A DNA stretch of 64,000 bases from Caenorhabditis elegans. Lineage: Eukaryota > Nematoda > Chromadorea > Rhabditida > Rhabditidae. A program made the position numbers and the translations under genes. How positions within the stretch are numbered: position 1 is the first letter of the stretch; each line of letters starts with the position of its first letter. The notes beneath the pieces were generated by a model. The model saw only the letters and a list, made by a program, of their open reading frames with translations, had not been told where the DNA came from and did not search any database. Location: contig NC_003279.8 of the NCBI RefSeq assembly GCF_000002985.6, positions 6,572,001-6,636,000 on the forward strand, written 5' to 3'. This document shows, in pieces, positions 26,854 to 40,439 of this stretch.

Positions 26854-27984
26854 TCTTTTTTTTCATTATTATTTGGTTTTCTATGTTTCATTCCCGTGTG
26901 GTACGGTCTATAAATTAATTCCATCTCAGCTTAAATCGCACTTAACTAAATACAACATTATAACTTTTCAAAAAGAAAGTTTTTAAATTAACACCAATTT
27001 ATTTGGTATGATAAGAGAAAATATGCTTGTTTCTTAATCTCCAGGGTGGAAACAAATTGTCAACGTGCAAGGGAAAACGTGTGGAGAGGAAAAGAGAAAA
27101 TAAATATTACAAAAGTACAAGCATAGAGCATATAGACAGAGACAGAAAATATGAGAATGAGGGGAAATGATGCTCAAAAAATCGAACATCATTACTGATT
27201 AGGTGGGATGAGTGCTGTTTCAGCTCCAACGATAACTAATGGCGAGTAAATTTTGAGCCAAGAATTATTTTGGAGCTTCTGCAACAGCGGCTATTGATGG
27301 ATGGGAACCGTATCTCGAGATCCAATCGGTTGAAAAAACAAGAAACAACGCAATTCTAAGATGGGAGGAATTTACAAAAAAAACTGGGGATTTTGAAAAT
27401 GCGTGTTCTTATAGAGCCCGGTATGATAGACAGGACACACTCTCAAATAAGAAGGTGTCCTAGAAGGAAAGGAAAAAGACGGGGAAAAAGAGAAACTGGG
27501 ATAGATTAAAGACAGAAGATGGACTAATTATGACTAAATTGACTAAAGCTAAATGGCTAAATTATTTGAGAGTTTTTGAACGAAAAGATAATATTAATTT
27601 TCATATTTTCCAGTTCGTCTTTTAAAAAGGTTATTAAAATTAAAAATTATTAGATTTTCTTCTGGGATGAGACAGAAGCGCGTAGGCCTATTATATCTAT
27701 ACTATTTAAATGATGAGAGTAATGAGAGGAAAAGAAATATGATAAAATATAGAAATAAGAGGCTGAAAAAATTGCGATTTGGCTGAGAAATAAACGTCTT
27801 TCAATTCTCAACTTATTGAGATCTTACAATTTAATGTAGAAATTGAAGAGTTATTTCGCGGCCAAAAAGTTTGTGCAGAAGGAAATCTTATAGAGACCAA
27901 AGGAAGCATTTGGAGATACAGAGAAGAAACATTTTAAGAGAAAGAGTTTTTAAAGTTGGAAATTCACGTGGATCAGAAACGAGT
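26854..27984. other. Convergent 3' flanks
   Basis: This is the spacer between the stop of the plus-strand disordered-protein gene and the stop of minus-strand maco-1. It holds both 3' UTRs, with an AATAAA near 27107 on the plus strand. No exon is evident. Confidence 0.5.
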
Positions 27985-30900
27985 TCAAGCAAGACGAGCG
28001 GCTGGTTGAGATGGAGCTCCAAATTTTCCCTTGTTCATTAGAAAGTCATCTTCGGGATTCGAACCATTTATAGCAGATGCCGAAATAGCAGAAGCTGGAG
28101 TGTCAAAAAGCCGATGCTCGCCTCCTGATGCGATGTTTGTGAATTCGTTGTATCTGCTGAACAAAAAATATTCTATTTTTGAAGAAAAATGAGTGAGCAG
28201 CAAAATTTTGATGATAAATTCGGAGATTTTTGAATTTTCAGGCAATTTTTAAACTCCCAGAAAGAGAGAGAGAGACGAGCAAAATCTATAGACTTTCATG
28301 TGTTTGGAGAGAGAATATAAATATATTAGTTTTTCCCAAAATAACACTCACTGCGAATCAATATTTCGCTCTTTTTTTTTTGAGTTCCCCTTAACAATTT
28401 ATTTGAACTTTAGAAATGCCGATTTTCGAAAATATAAAAGCGAAAATTGACTTTACACCATCATTTTGCTTTACCCACTTTACCCATAAAATCTTTAAAA
28501 ATGTTTACCTAATTCCATGAAAACCGGCACGAGGCTGTTTCTGTGGAACTGGCCCAGTCGTAGCTGTAACATTTGCTCCAACAGCCATCATATAATCTGG
28601 AGGTGCTGGTCCACCGGCTGCGGCCAAAACTGAGCCAATTGATGCAATTGGTGAAACTTTGCCGTTGAAAGGTGATCCATGTCGATTAGAAACATTCACG
28701 GAGAGAGGCATTTTGGCAAATGGAACAGGTGATCCCATGGCAGAATGTTGATGTGGTGATGATTGATCAGAAGCAGTCTGAAACGGAAAATTATTATTCG
28801 AAATTAATTTTCAATTTATTCAGATACATTGCATTGCTGTCAATACTTACCGTATCATTCTCATTATTAGCTTCAGTCGATGATCGTCCATTCATCAACG
28901 TCTCACTACTTCCACCACCAATTGACGATCCATTTTTGATCTGAAATTCCTGAACTCGTCGCTCCAATGATTTGATAGTGTCACGAGCATCTCCAAGACA
29001 TTTGAAAAGTGATTGCTTCAGCTTGTTCTCTCCAGCCAACGATTCTTCCATTTGATGTGATTTATCACGAACGAAGCGAAGTTCCATATTGAGAGACTGA
29101 AAGTGAAAAATAAAACTACTATTCGTGACTAATAATTAGTTTTTTTTGTTTAAAATTGAAACAATAAATGAACTGTAATCCTTACGTCAATATCGTTTTC
29201 CTCCTTGTAGTTTCGTAATCCATGCAGTTCAGACTCCATTCGCATGTTCGATTCATCTTTCGATTTCAGTTCAATTCGGAGTTTATCGATTTCTGACTCA
29301 AGCTGTCGTTCGCGTTCCCGTTGATGTTCTGCCACGTCGTACCTTAAATCAAAAATCATTGTTTATCAGAGAATAGTGAGTTTTGATTGGGTTAACTTTC
29401 TACAGAAGAAAATTGACTTTGAATTCAGATTTAACTTTTTGAACGCAATTCATGTTATTTTAAAACGGAGATTTTCCAAATAAAAATTACGAACTTTTTG
29501 CTTGTAACCTCCATTCTAGCCTTCCTCTCGGCACTTAATGTTGCTTCGATTTCAGCCTTCTTTCCCAATAAATCTGCATATTTTCGTTCAGCTTGCTCCA
29601 ATTGATGTTTGTCTGATTCTCGATGCCTTTCAATTGACGAACATTTAATCTCCATCTGCTCAACTTTCAATCTCATATTTGATAATTGTTGTGATAAACG
29701 AGTCTCATTTGATTCATGCATAGATACTTGAAGCTTAAAATCTTCTTCTTGACTCCTTCGTGATGATATTTCAGATCGTAATGATTCAAGTTCTCTTGAC
29801 ATACTTCGTATATCAGTTTCATTACTCGCATTTGTATCATGTGAACTGTCTCTGACTGCTGCAAATCCTCTCGCATGTCCATTTGAATTTCCATTTGATT
29901 TCTGATGGTTGTTCTGATGGCTGCTGTGTTGATGATGACTTTTCCCATTTGACTGTTTCTGTTGTTTTTGTGAATTATTATTATTCTGACTCCTTGTTGT
30001 CGATGGCATCGTATTCGCTCGTCCTTTCGTTGTACTTGTCATTGAATCTGTTCGCCCGTTCTTTTTATCACCATCACCATCCTCGTAATCTTCATCATCA
30101 TCAATTTGTTGATTTGATAATGAATTTTCAGACGGTGTTGAACTCTGAAAATTAAGCGATAATCATAAATTACATACATTCAGAGTTTGTGTTTAAATTA
30201 TTCCTCATCCCATAACACTTCAATTTTTTTTAGATTTTTCGGTTTCTTGAGCACAACCGAAAAATTTAAAAAAAATTGAAAATTTTCGTTTGTGGGAAAA
30301 CCGCAAAAAATTCTGAAAACAATCCTCATACGGAACTCAATATTTGTATTACGATTTAAACCATATTTCCTACAAGCAGCAGAAATTGCATTCTTTGAAC
30401 AAGTATTACCACAAGATGTTTTTCTCGGATTTTAATTTTCGAGCAAAGCTTACTTATTTTCAGCTGCTTTACCATTCGAAAGCCGTTTCAGCGTAATAAT
30501 TTGAACCCGTTTTTTTCTTATAATAACAAACCTCAAAAACGAAGGAAAAAAGCCACGCGGCAGAACTAAAAATGAATCGAATAATCGAAATTCCGCCGCC
30601 TCGTCGTTGATCTTCTATTGTGGAAGACGATGTATCCCGATATGAATAATCATCATCTGAATCATCACCATCATCCATATCAACATCTCGTATTGATTTT
30701 CCCTTCTTTTTGTCATTCGGAGGTGTCGAATTAAATCCAGAATTCCCATTGTGCTTCTTTTTTCTTGATGAAGTTGTTGTTGATGACGTCACATCACCAT
30801 TCCTCTTGTGTATTCCATTCTTTTTTGATGATGTTGGAGGCGTTGCACTTGCTGCTTGTATTGCTTGCATTGGTTGTAATGTTTGAACTGGCGGATCCAG

Positions 30901-33900
30901 ATAGTACAGATCTGAAAATAATTAATATTTCAAATTTCGAATGAGAAGGAAATTCTACGAAAAAAATTAAATATTTATATTTTTGGAATTCAAATGTTTT
31001 TGAAAGCGTAATCAACAAGTATCTCTTAATCAGTGGAAAAATGGTTTTCATCGGAATATTAACGGATTATAAAGTAAGATGTACTTTTCTTTTTATACAT
31101 ACGAGTCTTCAGTAACATTTTTTCAATACGAAATCCTGAAAATATAATTGAAAATTAAAATAAAAACTATTAATTTTTACTCACAATAATTCATACACAA
31201 AAGTTGTATAGATGCTTTACACATACAGTGCGTCCAACTTCTATAGCACCCCCCTCTAATTTGGCGGTTTGGAGCTTTTCAAAATATTTTCAGGAAAAGT
31301 GTTAGTGCAGTTCGATAGCAAATGTTGAAAAACCTATGCTCCCCAATTTTTATTATGATATCTCAAAAATCACGGAACTTAGGTCAAAATATCGGAAAAA
31401 TGGCCGTCCAACTTCTATAGCACCCCCTCTGATTTTGACAATTTTCGGTAAAATCGGGGGTTTCTTTGTAATTCATGAATTTATTTTGTGAATAACTTCA
31501 CACCAAAATGATCAGACGGTTTCACTTTTACATTAAAAAAATAAATATACCACTTGAAAACACGTGGAATGCCTGGGATTGTCCTGGAACGTTCTTATTT
31601 GCTTCAGAGGCCATATCTCGGCTCCCAATCGGTTTCGCAACACCAAACTTTATCAAAATGCTCTTCTCCGTCTAGTTATTACTATGTAATTAGTTGTAGA
31701 GAACATTCATTCATATTAACCAAATGGAAAAAGGAGTAACTGCAGTGATTTTTAGAAGGCTTGATTTAACTCTGGAAACGAGCGTTTGGAGGCGCAGAGC
31801 TGAAGGTTTTGACTTTGTATGGTACAGAATTTCAGCTCATATGATTTAAATATCTTTGAAGCTTCGATTTTGATTAGAAGTCTTTGAAATTTTATTTGGA
31901 CGAGTTCACGAGACCGCTCAAAAAAGAGGACAAAGGCAAAGCGAGGCCGCAAGTAGTTTTCTCAAACTAACATGCGACAATTAGTCTGGCATTTGGTTTA
32001 TCCATGGATTTCCACGGATTTGATGTTCATATAATATAATTTTCAATTTTTGTTATAACTTAGTAATTTTTTGTCGAAAATGTATTCTCAATCATTATCT
32101 CTGCGCCTCCAAACGCTCGTTTCCAGATTTAAATCAAGCCTTCTAAAAATCACTGCAGTTACTCCTTTTTCCATTTGGTTAATATGAATGAATGTTCTCT
32201 ACAACTAATTACATAGTAATAAATAGGCGGAGAAGAACATTTTGATGAAGTTTGGTGTTGCGAAACCGATTGGGAGCCGAGATATGGCCTCTGAAGCAAA
32301 TAAGAACGTTCCAGGACAATCCCAGGCATTCCACGTGTTTTCAAGTGTTATATTTATTTTTTAAATGTGAAAGTGAAACCACCTGATTATTTTGGTGTGA
32401 AGTTATTTACAAAATAAATTCATTAACTACGAAGAAAACCCCGAATTTACAGAAATTTGTCAAAAATCAGAGGGGGTGCAATAGAAGTTGGACGGCCATT
32501 TTTCAGAAATTTTGACCTAATTTCCGTGATTTTTGAGATATCATAATAAAAATTGGGGAGCATAGGTTTTTCAACATTTGCTATCGAACTGCACTAACAC
32601 TTTTCCTGAAAATATTTTGAAAAGCTCCAAACCGCCAAATTAGAGGGGGGGGGGGGGGGGGGGTGCTATAGAAGTTGGACGCACTGTATATGAATATATA
32701 TTTTAAACTTGTTCGAAGAGGTGTTTTTTCGTCCAAAAAATAAGATTAAAAAATCTACAAAACTGTTACGATTTTGTATTTTTGAAATTTTTAATGGAAT
32801 TCTTTTACTTTATTGGTTATTTATTCGAACACTTGTGTGCCGCAGTCATTTCTTCAGCTTGAACTTTTAAATTTTTAAATTTCCATCAAAGAATTCGGAA
32901 ATTTGAAAAACAGCTACTTGCCAAAATACATCGTTTGCCGATCGAAGAACTTTTTTTTAAACAATAAATTTCACTGGCATAGTTTTTTCAAAAAAAAAAA
33001 TCGAAATTTACCATCTTCCAAACATTGTTGTGACGTATAATCTTTGGGACCTTCATATTCTGCTGGTAACCCTTCAACAAGTATCCGAAATAGTTGTTCA
33101 TTGCGATTTGACACATCACATTGCTTTCGACGCAGTTTCCATTCACTGAAGATTAATATTTTTACAAATGAACCTTTTTCATTATATTAAAGTGGTTATA
33201 ATTGTCTAAATTCTAGTGACTGAATTATTTTCTAATATTAAGCAATTTAAACTTAATTTAAAAAATTTATAACTTCTTTTTTGAAATATTCAAAACAAGG
33301 GTGTCGTTTTTCGATTTTTTTGATGTTTTTGAGGGAATTTTTTTTATTTCTAAAAATCGAAAAAAATGTTCGGAAAATTCACAATAAAATATGAAAAATT
33401 TTAATTCTAATTTTGTTTATGATGAAAATATAAAATTTTATTTTAAAACGAAAAACAATGACCAAAGATTATTTCTGAAAACCGAAAATTTTATATTTTC
33501 GTCTTTTTTTTGGAAAAATCGATACCTTTGATTCAAAATCTTCAAGCATTGCAATAATTTTTTTTTGGATTTTTCAGATATTTATTTTTAAAAAACGAAA
33601 AACTTACTTGAAGTAATAATGCATTGAAACTGTGATGAGTATCACTGGATATCCTATTGAATGTGCTCCGAAAAATGCGTTCAGACTTCGCGGCCACACA
33701 GGTGACACTCCCGCATATTCCGCAACTGGAAAAAATATTTTCAAATCGAATATTTTCTATTTTTGTGTAAAAACGTATTTTTCGTTTTTTTCTCGAATAA
33801 AATCATCCAAAAACTTTTGTTAACTTTTCTCTTATCAATGCATATATAAACTCGAAATTTCAAAATTCAGAAGCTGTTTTTTTTTAATTTTCTATGCTTA

Positions 33901-35517
33901 AAATTGTTTAATTTTTCCGAAAACGTTAGCAATTAAAAAAAAAGTTTCTTTTTCGAAAATATGATAATTGTTTTACTTTTTGGCTTTGATTAATAAAAAA
34001 AATCTAATTCGGCCCAGGTTACGGTACGAGACCGGCGAGCAGTGGTTGGAATTTAAGTACAAATTCTAAATTTGAAATAAAATTTTATATAACATAATTA
34101 TATTTTTAACATTCTTTCTGAAATATACATATTGGAAAGAAAAACTAACCGTTTGGAAAGAAGCTGATGAGGATCGGATGACTTCTGAACAAGTAAATAT
34201 AGTCACATTTTGTAATTCTGGAAAATGAGAAAAACGACAAACACACTACACATAAAAATGCAAAAGAAAATATCCACATATGGAAATAAAAAAGAAACAA
34301 AACGTACCGAATCCTTAAAAATAATTCAAATATCACAATGAAGCAGGTTATGAAGACAATTGGCCACGACTGTAACCGTTCACCACCTGCAAAAAAGAGC
34401 GATTTTATTAATTTTTATGTGTTGAAAATCAAGCTATGGTAATTATATTTTAGTTATTTATTAGAAATTACACCAAATATAATTTTCAAAGATAGAGTAG
34501 TGAACAATTTTTGCTACCGTGTCGAGAAATCGCGAATTTAATTTTTAGCAAAAAACATTTTTTATTTCGATTTTTTGCGAAAACTTTCAAAAGGTGAGCC
34601 AATAAAATTTAAAACCAGGAGAATCGTTTTGAATTTAAAAAGAAAGTAATAACTATTCTTAGTTCATACTTTCTAAAACTAAATAAATTGCTTTTTTTTA
34701 GGAAAATTTAATTAATTCCAGGTTTCATTGATATTCTAAAATTTTCGTTAAAAACCCACCATAAACTGTTGCCAGCGACCTCAAAAATCCGCCTTGTGTG
34801 TGATAGTATAAACTAATCCACACATAGGTAGTGGCGAGAAATATGAGCATTCGAATCGGAATGAACAGATAACAAATTAGATCCGAAGTTGCTGTCACAC
34901 AAATGAATAATACGGAGAATCTCTGAAATCTATTATTGTTTGAGTAATTTAAAAAACTAATTTCAATTTTTGAATAATTGGAAGGCATTACAGTATCTCC
35001 GTCGTCACGGAAGCAGCTGCAATTCTGCCAGGAACTTTTTTTTTCAGATTTTTAGCTTAAGACTATATAGCTGTTTTTCCTAAAAAAAATGCCTTTTTCT
35101 TTTTGTTTTTTATTAATTACAATTTGACCGATGAACCAATTTCAGACATTTTTCGATTAAAAACTTAAATATTCCTTACCGCCGCTGTTGGATTGGCAAT
35201 TGTCGTGACACAATGTTGATTTCTCATTTGAATTGATTCAGCAGCTGCTCGAATCATCAGCCACGTTGGCCACAGCAACTCAAAACGGAAGCCGGTCATC
35301 GCGTCGAGACTCACCATCCCAAGCCATGTGACAACAATTCTCACGTAGAACAAAGGTGATGGAACTCTGAAATTATAAAGATTCTTGATTTAAAAAAAGA
35401 GAGAAAACGATACGTTTGATTAATATCTGGCCGTCTACTTCTGTTAATTTGTAATCGTTTGATTTTGTCAATTCTATTAATTTTCTTCGGTTTACCAGGT
35501 TTCTGTTGCTGCATCAT
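27985..35517 (-). CDS. maco-1: Macoilin, neuronal ER membrane protein
   Basis: About 13 exons run from ATG 35517 (MMQQQKPGKPKKINRIDK) to TGA 27985. The N-terminal third is a cluster of membrane helices: FELLWPTWLMIRAAAES, SVLFICVTATSDLICYLFIP with LIFLATTYVWISLYYHTQGG, and GAHSIGYPVILITVSMHYYF. These match the conserved order in vertebrate macoilin (TMEM57). A hydrophilic Ser/Lys/Asn-rich middle (30534-30912 and 29499-30145) follows, then a long coiled coil (SRELESLRSEISSRRSQEED; KLKQSLFKCLGDARDTIKSL) and a Gly/Pro-rich tail. Macoilin is an ER membrane protein of neurons, and worm mutants have altered excitability and sensory behaviour. The start codon sits 3 nt after a TTTCAG acceptor, so a 5' UTR exon or SL1 trans-splicing is expected. 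The intron at 30913-33011 contains a fold-back transposon. Confidence 0.93.
31226..32686. mobile_element. Fold-back Tc1/mariner-like transposon (copy 2) in a maco-1 intron
   Basis: A 1461-bp element flanked by TA has termini CAGTGCGTCCAACTTCTATA on both arms. Arms of about 580 bp (31226-31802 and 32098-32686) are near-perfect inverted copies around a roughly 295-bp AT-rich loop. As in copy 1, the terminal motif recurs about 175 nt inside each arm (GTCCAACTTCTATAGCACCC near 31405). The body sequence differs from copy 1, so these are two subfamilies sharing ends. The right arm carries a run of 19 G where the left arm has 6 C. It is non-coding: the two 61-codon open frames are mirror copies of the same arm. 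Confidence 0.87.
32645..32663 (+). repeat. Uninterrupted run of 19 G
   Basis: Homopolymer G lies in the right terminal repeat of the transposon. The paired position in the left arm has only six C, so the run expanded after or during insertion. Such runs can form G-quadruplexes. Confidence 0.95.
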
Positions 35518-38500
35518 AATCTGAAATACAATATATACAGTTATTTCAATATTTAACAATCAAACAATGAAGAAGACGTTAAAAAGGAATCGGAAACAAT
35601 TTTCAATGAATAAGGATTTGAAGAAGAATATAATCTGGCTGGAAATTAAATTTAAAAAAAGTTATTGAAAATTAAAATTTGTTTTTAAACTTCGTAATTT
35701 TTAAAAATTTATTTCTAAATCCGAGTTATTCTTGAGCAAGAACAATAAAGATAAATAACCTGCAACACATCATTTAACAAGCAGATTAAGAAAATATCAA
35801 TTTTATGTCTGGTCACATCAACTTGAGCTTAGCACACTTATACGTATAACCTAACTGGTCAACGTGCATATATGTGGACACCCTTCAAGCTGAGCAAGAA
35901 AAATAGCACATAAATTCCGAGAGACGGAGAGAAACTGAAGGCGTGGCGCTTCTCTTCGTTCTTCCCTTGAATGGCCGTCGTGTCTGTGCGTGCTCCGCGT
36001 GCATAGGGGTGGGAGAGAGCCGGAGCAGCAGAAACGGAAGGAGATGGTGAGAAGTTGAGAATATAGGGGCGAAGGAAAAGAAGTAGAAGCCGTCGGACTT
36101 CTCTCTATCCCTCTTTCTTTTCCTGCGCGGAAACGACAACGAGAAGGAGTTGAAGTAGAAGTAGAAGAAGCACGAAGAGAACGAAAAAGAGAGGGAGAGA
36201 GAGAGAGGAAAAGAAGGAAAACAGGGAGAAATCTCTCTTTCTCTTCACTCGTCATCCTCTTTTCCTCCTCACACCAACCACCAACAACAGCCCCGTGCGT
36301 GCCTTTGCCGCAACAGAGAATAAAAGAAATAAAGCAGAAGCAGAGAAGACTAACCGAAGCTCGATGGGCTCACGAAAACCGAACCCAGAGAAACAGAGAA
36401 TAGGCGTTTGGTCACTTTCATCACCCCCGTACTACTAGTTGCTCCAAGATTCCATTTTGACGAGGAAAGAAACATCTGCCCCGAACCCGCCTTTGCTCCT
36501 TTTCACCGTTATCCCATAATAACATCTGCTCGTATATTTTATTTCGCTTCTTGTAAAATTAATTCAGCTGCTTAGATTTACGACGTCCTTAAACCTCCGA
36601 GAAACCAATTAGTGATGGCGCCAATGTCTCATATGTTTGAGTATTCGAAGTTTAGAACATTTAAATTAATACGGATAAACTCAAATATCAACTTAAATAA
36701 ACAAAACAATAATTTTAATGATGAAACATGAGTATGAAGCTAAAACAAAAACATCCTGAAAACTCCAGGAAAGTCGATTAAAATCGATTTAATTACGAGT
36801 TACCCCAACAGGTGAAACTGACTATGACGAGATGCGCCATTTTACAACTTCTCTGAAAAATTGGCATTTCAATTGAGAAATGAAGCTGTTGAGAAAGGAA
36901 ACTCTTCATCATTCAAGTCACACCTTCTACTTTTTTAAAACTATTTTGCAGATATAGGATTAGTGCATTCACTTGTTGAAACCAAAAAAGTAGACACACA
37001 CACATACATACACCATCGAAAAGAAGACGAATCTCATTATTCCTGTGCTCAACCGACTCAGAAACTAGAAGACATCGTTGACGAGACGATGTGCATTCTG
37101 ATTTCATGAATTCCCAATGAAAGAGCACCAGCCAAGCACAAGCCGAGCGTAATGAGAAGAGTGTCCCGACAGGATATGAGGCTTGCCACGTTTCTCGAAA
37201 AGGTTTTTGATCTTTTACGGGAAATTAGGATAGAAACGAAAGGCTTGAAGACGAATGAGTGATGGTGATCGGCTTATCAGATTAGATCAAGGGATTCGGT
37301 CGACTTTAGTGCAAAGAAAAGGCATATCAGTTTAACTAAGAAATAGCACAAAGTCGTTATTAAAAAATACACAAACTGCTGAAACCCTTCTCAAGCAAAA
37401 TCAATTTCTACTGGGATTAATAAAAACTATCAAACGTGATATATTCTAGCCTGCATACGGTGTCATGTAACTCTTTTAAGGTATAAGTCAACAACATTTT
37501 CACATCATTAAATGTGAAATGAATGAATTTGAAGACAAAGAGCATTCACGCCCACATTGTCAGCTTCTGGTGTCCCCGATCTAATTAGACACTCTCGACA
37601 TCGTCGTTGTCGCCACAGACGTTGTTTTCGTAAAATAAGAGAACGACAATGATACGTTTCTAGGGAGAACAATCGGTAGAGGAAATGAATAAAGATACGA
37701 GCGGCTAGACAATTATAAAAACAGTGATCTATATTGTTTTTGGAGGTACAGTAGGTAGAATAAACAACGAAAGGTTCGAAATATAATTGCACACTTTCGA
37801 TTCTGAGAAAATATTTTTTCTTGACGAAAAGAAAAGTAGATGCTAGGAAAAAACATTTTTGGAGTTTGAATTTGTGATTGTATAAACAAAACTACAATAG
37901 TTTAGAGCCACAATACGAAAAATAATCAAAATATAAAATTCGAAGAATGGAGAGTATTCGAATATTTTCGGTTTCGGTTTTTTGGGATTCGAGAAAACGA
38001 AATCAAAACTCTAACAAGTTAAAATGTAAAGAGAATAAGTTAATTTTGAACACAAATTGTGTAAAACTAGCTCACGAATTTCAAAACCTTCACAAACCAG
38101 AAACAAAATTTTGCATGTTTTTCGTAACTTTCTTATTTGAAAAGCAAAATAAATTTTAAACAAATCCCTTTTACCATGCCGACTTCAAATAAAAGTAATT
38201 TTGCGGAAATAAGTTCAACACCTGGCACCGAGCACATTATTTTCGAAACAGCTTCAGGAAAGAGCACCGCATCGATGTAAATGGCTGGAAGGTAACTGGT
38301 TTTTGGTGATAAAACATGCAGTCGGAGCCACCGTGGAGCTACTGAAGTATATAATCAAGTTTTTCGGCGTCGAGGCGGAGAAGATGATGGAAAATGGCAA
38401 ACAAAAGCAGAGAAAGCTGATTATTAGTTGCCACGGGCGACGGTATTCTCGGTATTTTCAAGTCTCATATGAAAGAAAAAACACTGATTAGGTTTGTCTG

Positions 38501-40439
38501 ATTATCAATGCTGGTTGTGACGAAAGAGCAATGCTCAGATTCAGATAAAAAATGCAAATCAATTGCTCACTTAAAGAAATGGAATATTGAGTGATTTTCG
38601 ACGAAAGGAAAACTAAACGAACGCGCGTTTTTAGATCGAATATTTCAGGAAAAAAATTCATAGCGATCGGAAATTTTGGGGAAGTCTAGTGAAGACTACG
38701 ATTAATTTTACAATTTTCTGGACTCTAAAATGATTTGAAAAATTATATAATTTTCACGAGAAAAAGGCAAACTGGAAATTTAGCAAAGTCTCCAAATAAC
38801 ACTTTGCAAACAAAAAATGAAAACATAATTTTGTGTGAAAGGTTTTAGAAATCAAAGTGAATTGGAATCTTTTTTGATTTTAAAAAATTAAAAAATAATA
38901 ATTTTAAGGTGGTTTTTACCATAACTTGCTTTTTAAGTGATAATCATCAAAATTACGTGAAATTAAATACTTACTGCTCTGAATCCTTTAAAAAAGCCGT
39001 CGATTGCTTAGAAATTGAGAGGAAAATCAATAACCTTCTCGACTTGACCATTTGTTCAAAAAACTTGGAGAATATTTTGATTGCACAAATTTTAGGGACA
39101 ACTAATCTAACTTTCCACTCAGTTAAAATAATTTATATACTATAGAGAAAAAAATTAACAATTTAAAATTTGTGGTGATAGTAATGCGGAAAAGATAATT
39201 TTAAGATAATAAGAGACCCCCGAAAAAAGGAAAGAGTGCTTGGAGTTTTGAGCTCGGAAAAATTCAATCAGACTTCATTTTACGCTATCGGAGGCCCCGT
39301 TCGGCTCAAAAAACATGCTTGGTGGGACGACGACACGTTGAAAAGGCGCCTCCTCTGTGTCTCTTACAGAAATAGAGAAACGACAGTGCAACAATCAAAG
39401 AAACGCAGACGATAAAGAAAAGCACTCGACGGCCGTTCGTTAACTGTCTGCGTCTTTCGCTTTTCTCGTTTCTATCACTCCTTCTTCCCACTATGGAACG
39501 TTTTTCTTCTTTTCAAAAAAAATCGCTATTTTCTTTCTGTTTTTTTGGTTCATATGGAAAAAACAGAAAACAGCTAGCCAATTATAAATAAGTCAAAACT
39601 AAATTTAGACGACAAATAATTCGAATTTAAAAATTACATGATGAAATTTAAATGAAGAATGAATTTTACGAGCACATAAATAATAAAGAATATGAAAGGC
39701 AAAAACAAAAATTCAGGTTAGTAAATAAACACAATATTACTACGGTATCTCTTCGTGTTGAAACCAGGTGAAATATTTTTTGTGTGCGCATTTGATACAG
39801 TATGTTTTTCAACATTTATTTTTTGAAATTCATTCCTATGTCCTTTTCGTGTTTTTAAAACATTTTTTCGAAGAAAGTTCTGAAAATGTTTGGAAAAATA
39901 TTATTTTCAAAAGAAATCGGTGCTCAAACTGAATAGAGTGGGGTGAAGTTATTTGAAACACAACGCGATAAATTGAAACATGATTGAGAAATAAATTTTT
40001 AAAAATTGGTTTAAAAAAAGTAATATAATTTTGTAAAAACCGTACTCTCGAAATCTAAAAAAAACTGTGCGGTAGGTGTCTCCCCTTCTCATTGATTTGC
40101 ATGTCCCGTTTGAACCTCAATGTCGAATTTCGAAAATTATCGTCTTCGCCTTCTTTTGGTTTTTTTTTCAAAACAAACATGAGAAATAGAAAAAAGATGT
40201 TGTTCAAAAAATTGCACCGGCAAAATGAAGAATAAAAGAATACAAAAAAGACAGGAAACAATACTTGAGGAAAAACCACGTGGACAAGGGGGTGCATACA
40301 ATAGAAAAAAGTATAACCGAAATTTGAAAAAAGAATAAGCCTAAAATAGAGATTCTGGAATTTGAAAAAAGGACAATAATAGGCAAGCTGATATTAAATC
40401 ATGGCAGTATGGAAGGTGATGGATGTGATTATGAGAATC
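35518..40439. other. Long gene-free stretch upstream of maco-1
   Basis: No supported exons in about 4.9 kb. It holds a purine-rich, relatively GC-rich block (35900-36420, with GA runs at 36160-36210) directly upstream of maco-1, which may include its promoter or 5' UTR exon. The rest is AT-rich. Several 60-130 codon open frames lack splice context or protein character. Confidence 0.5.

Noticed and set aside
31554..32344. Two identical 61-codon open frames starting MKTRGMPG
   Set aside because: They are the same arm sequence of the transposon seen in both orientations, with no coding context.
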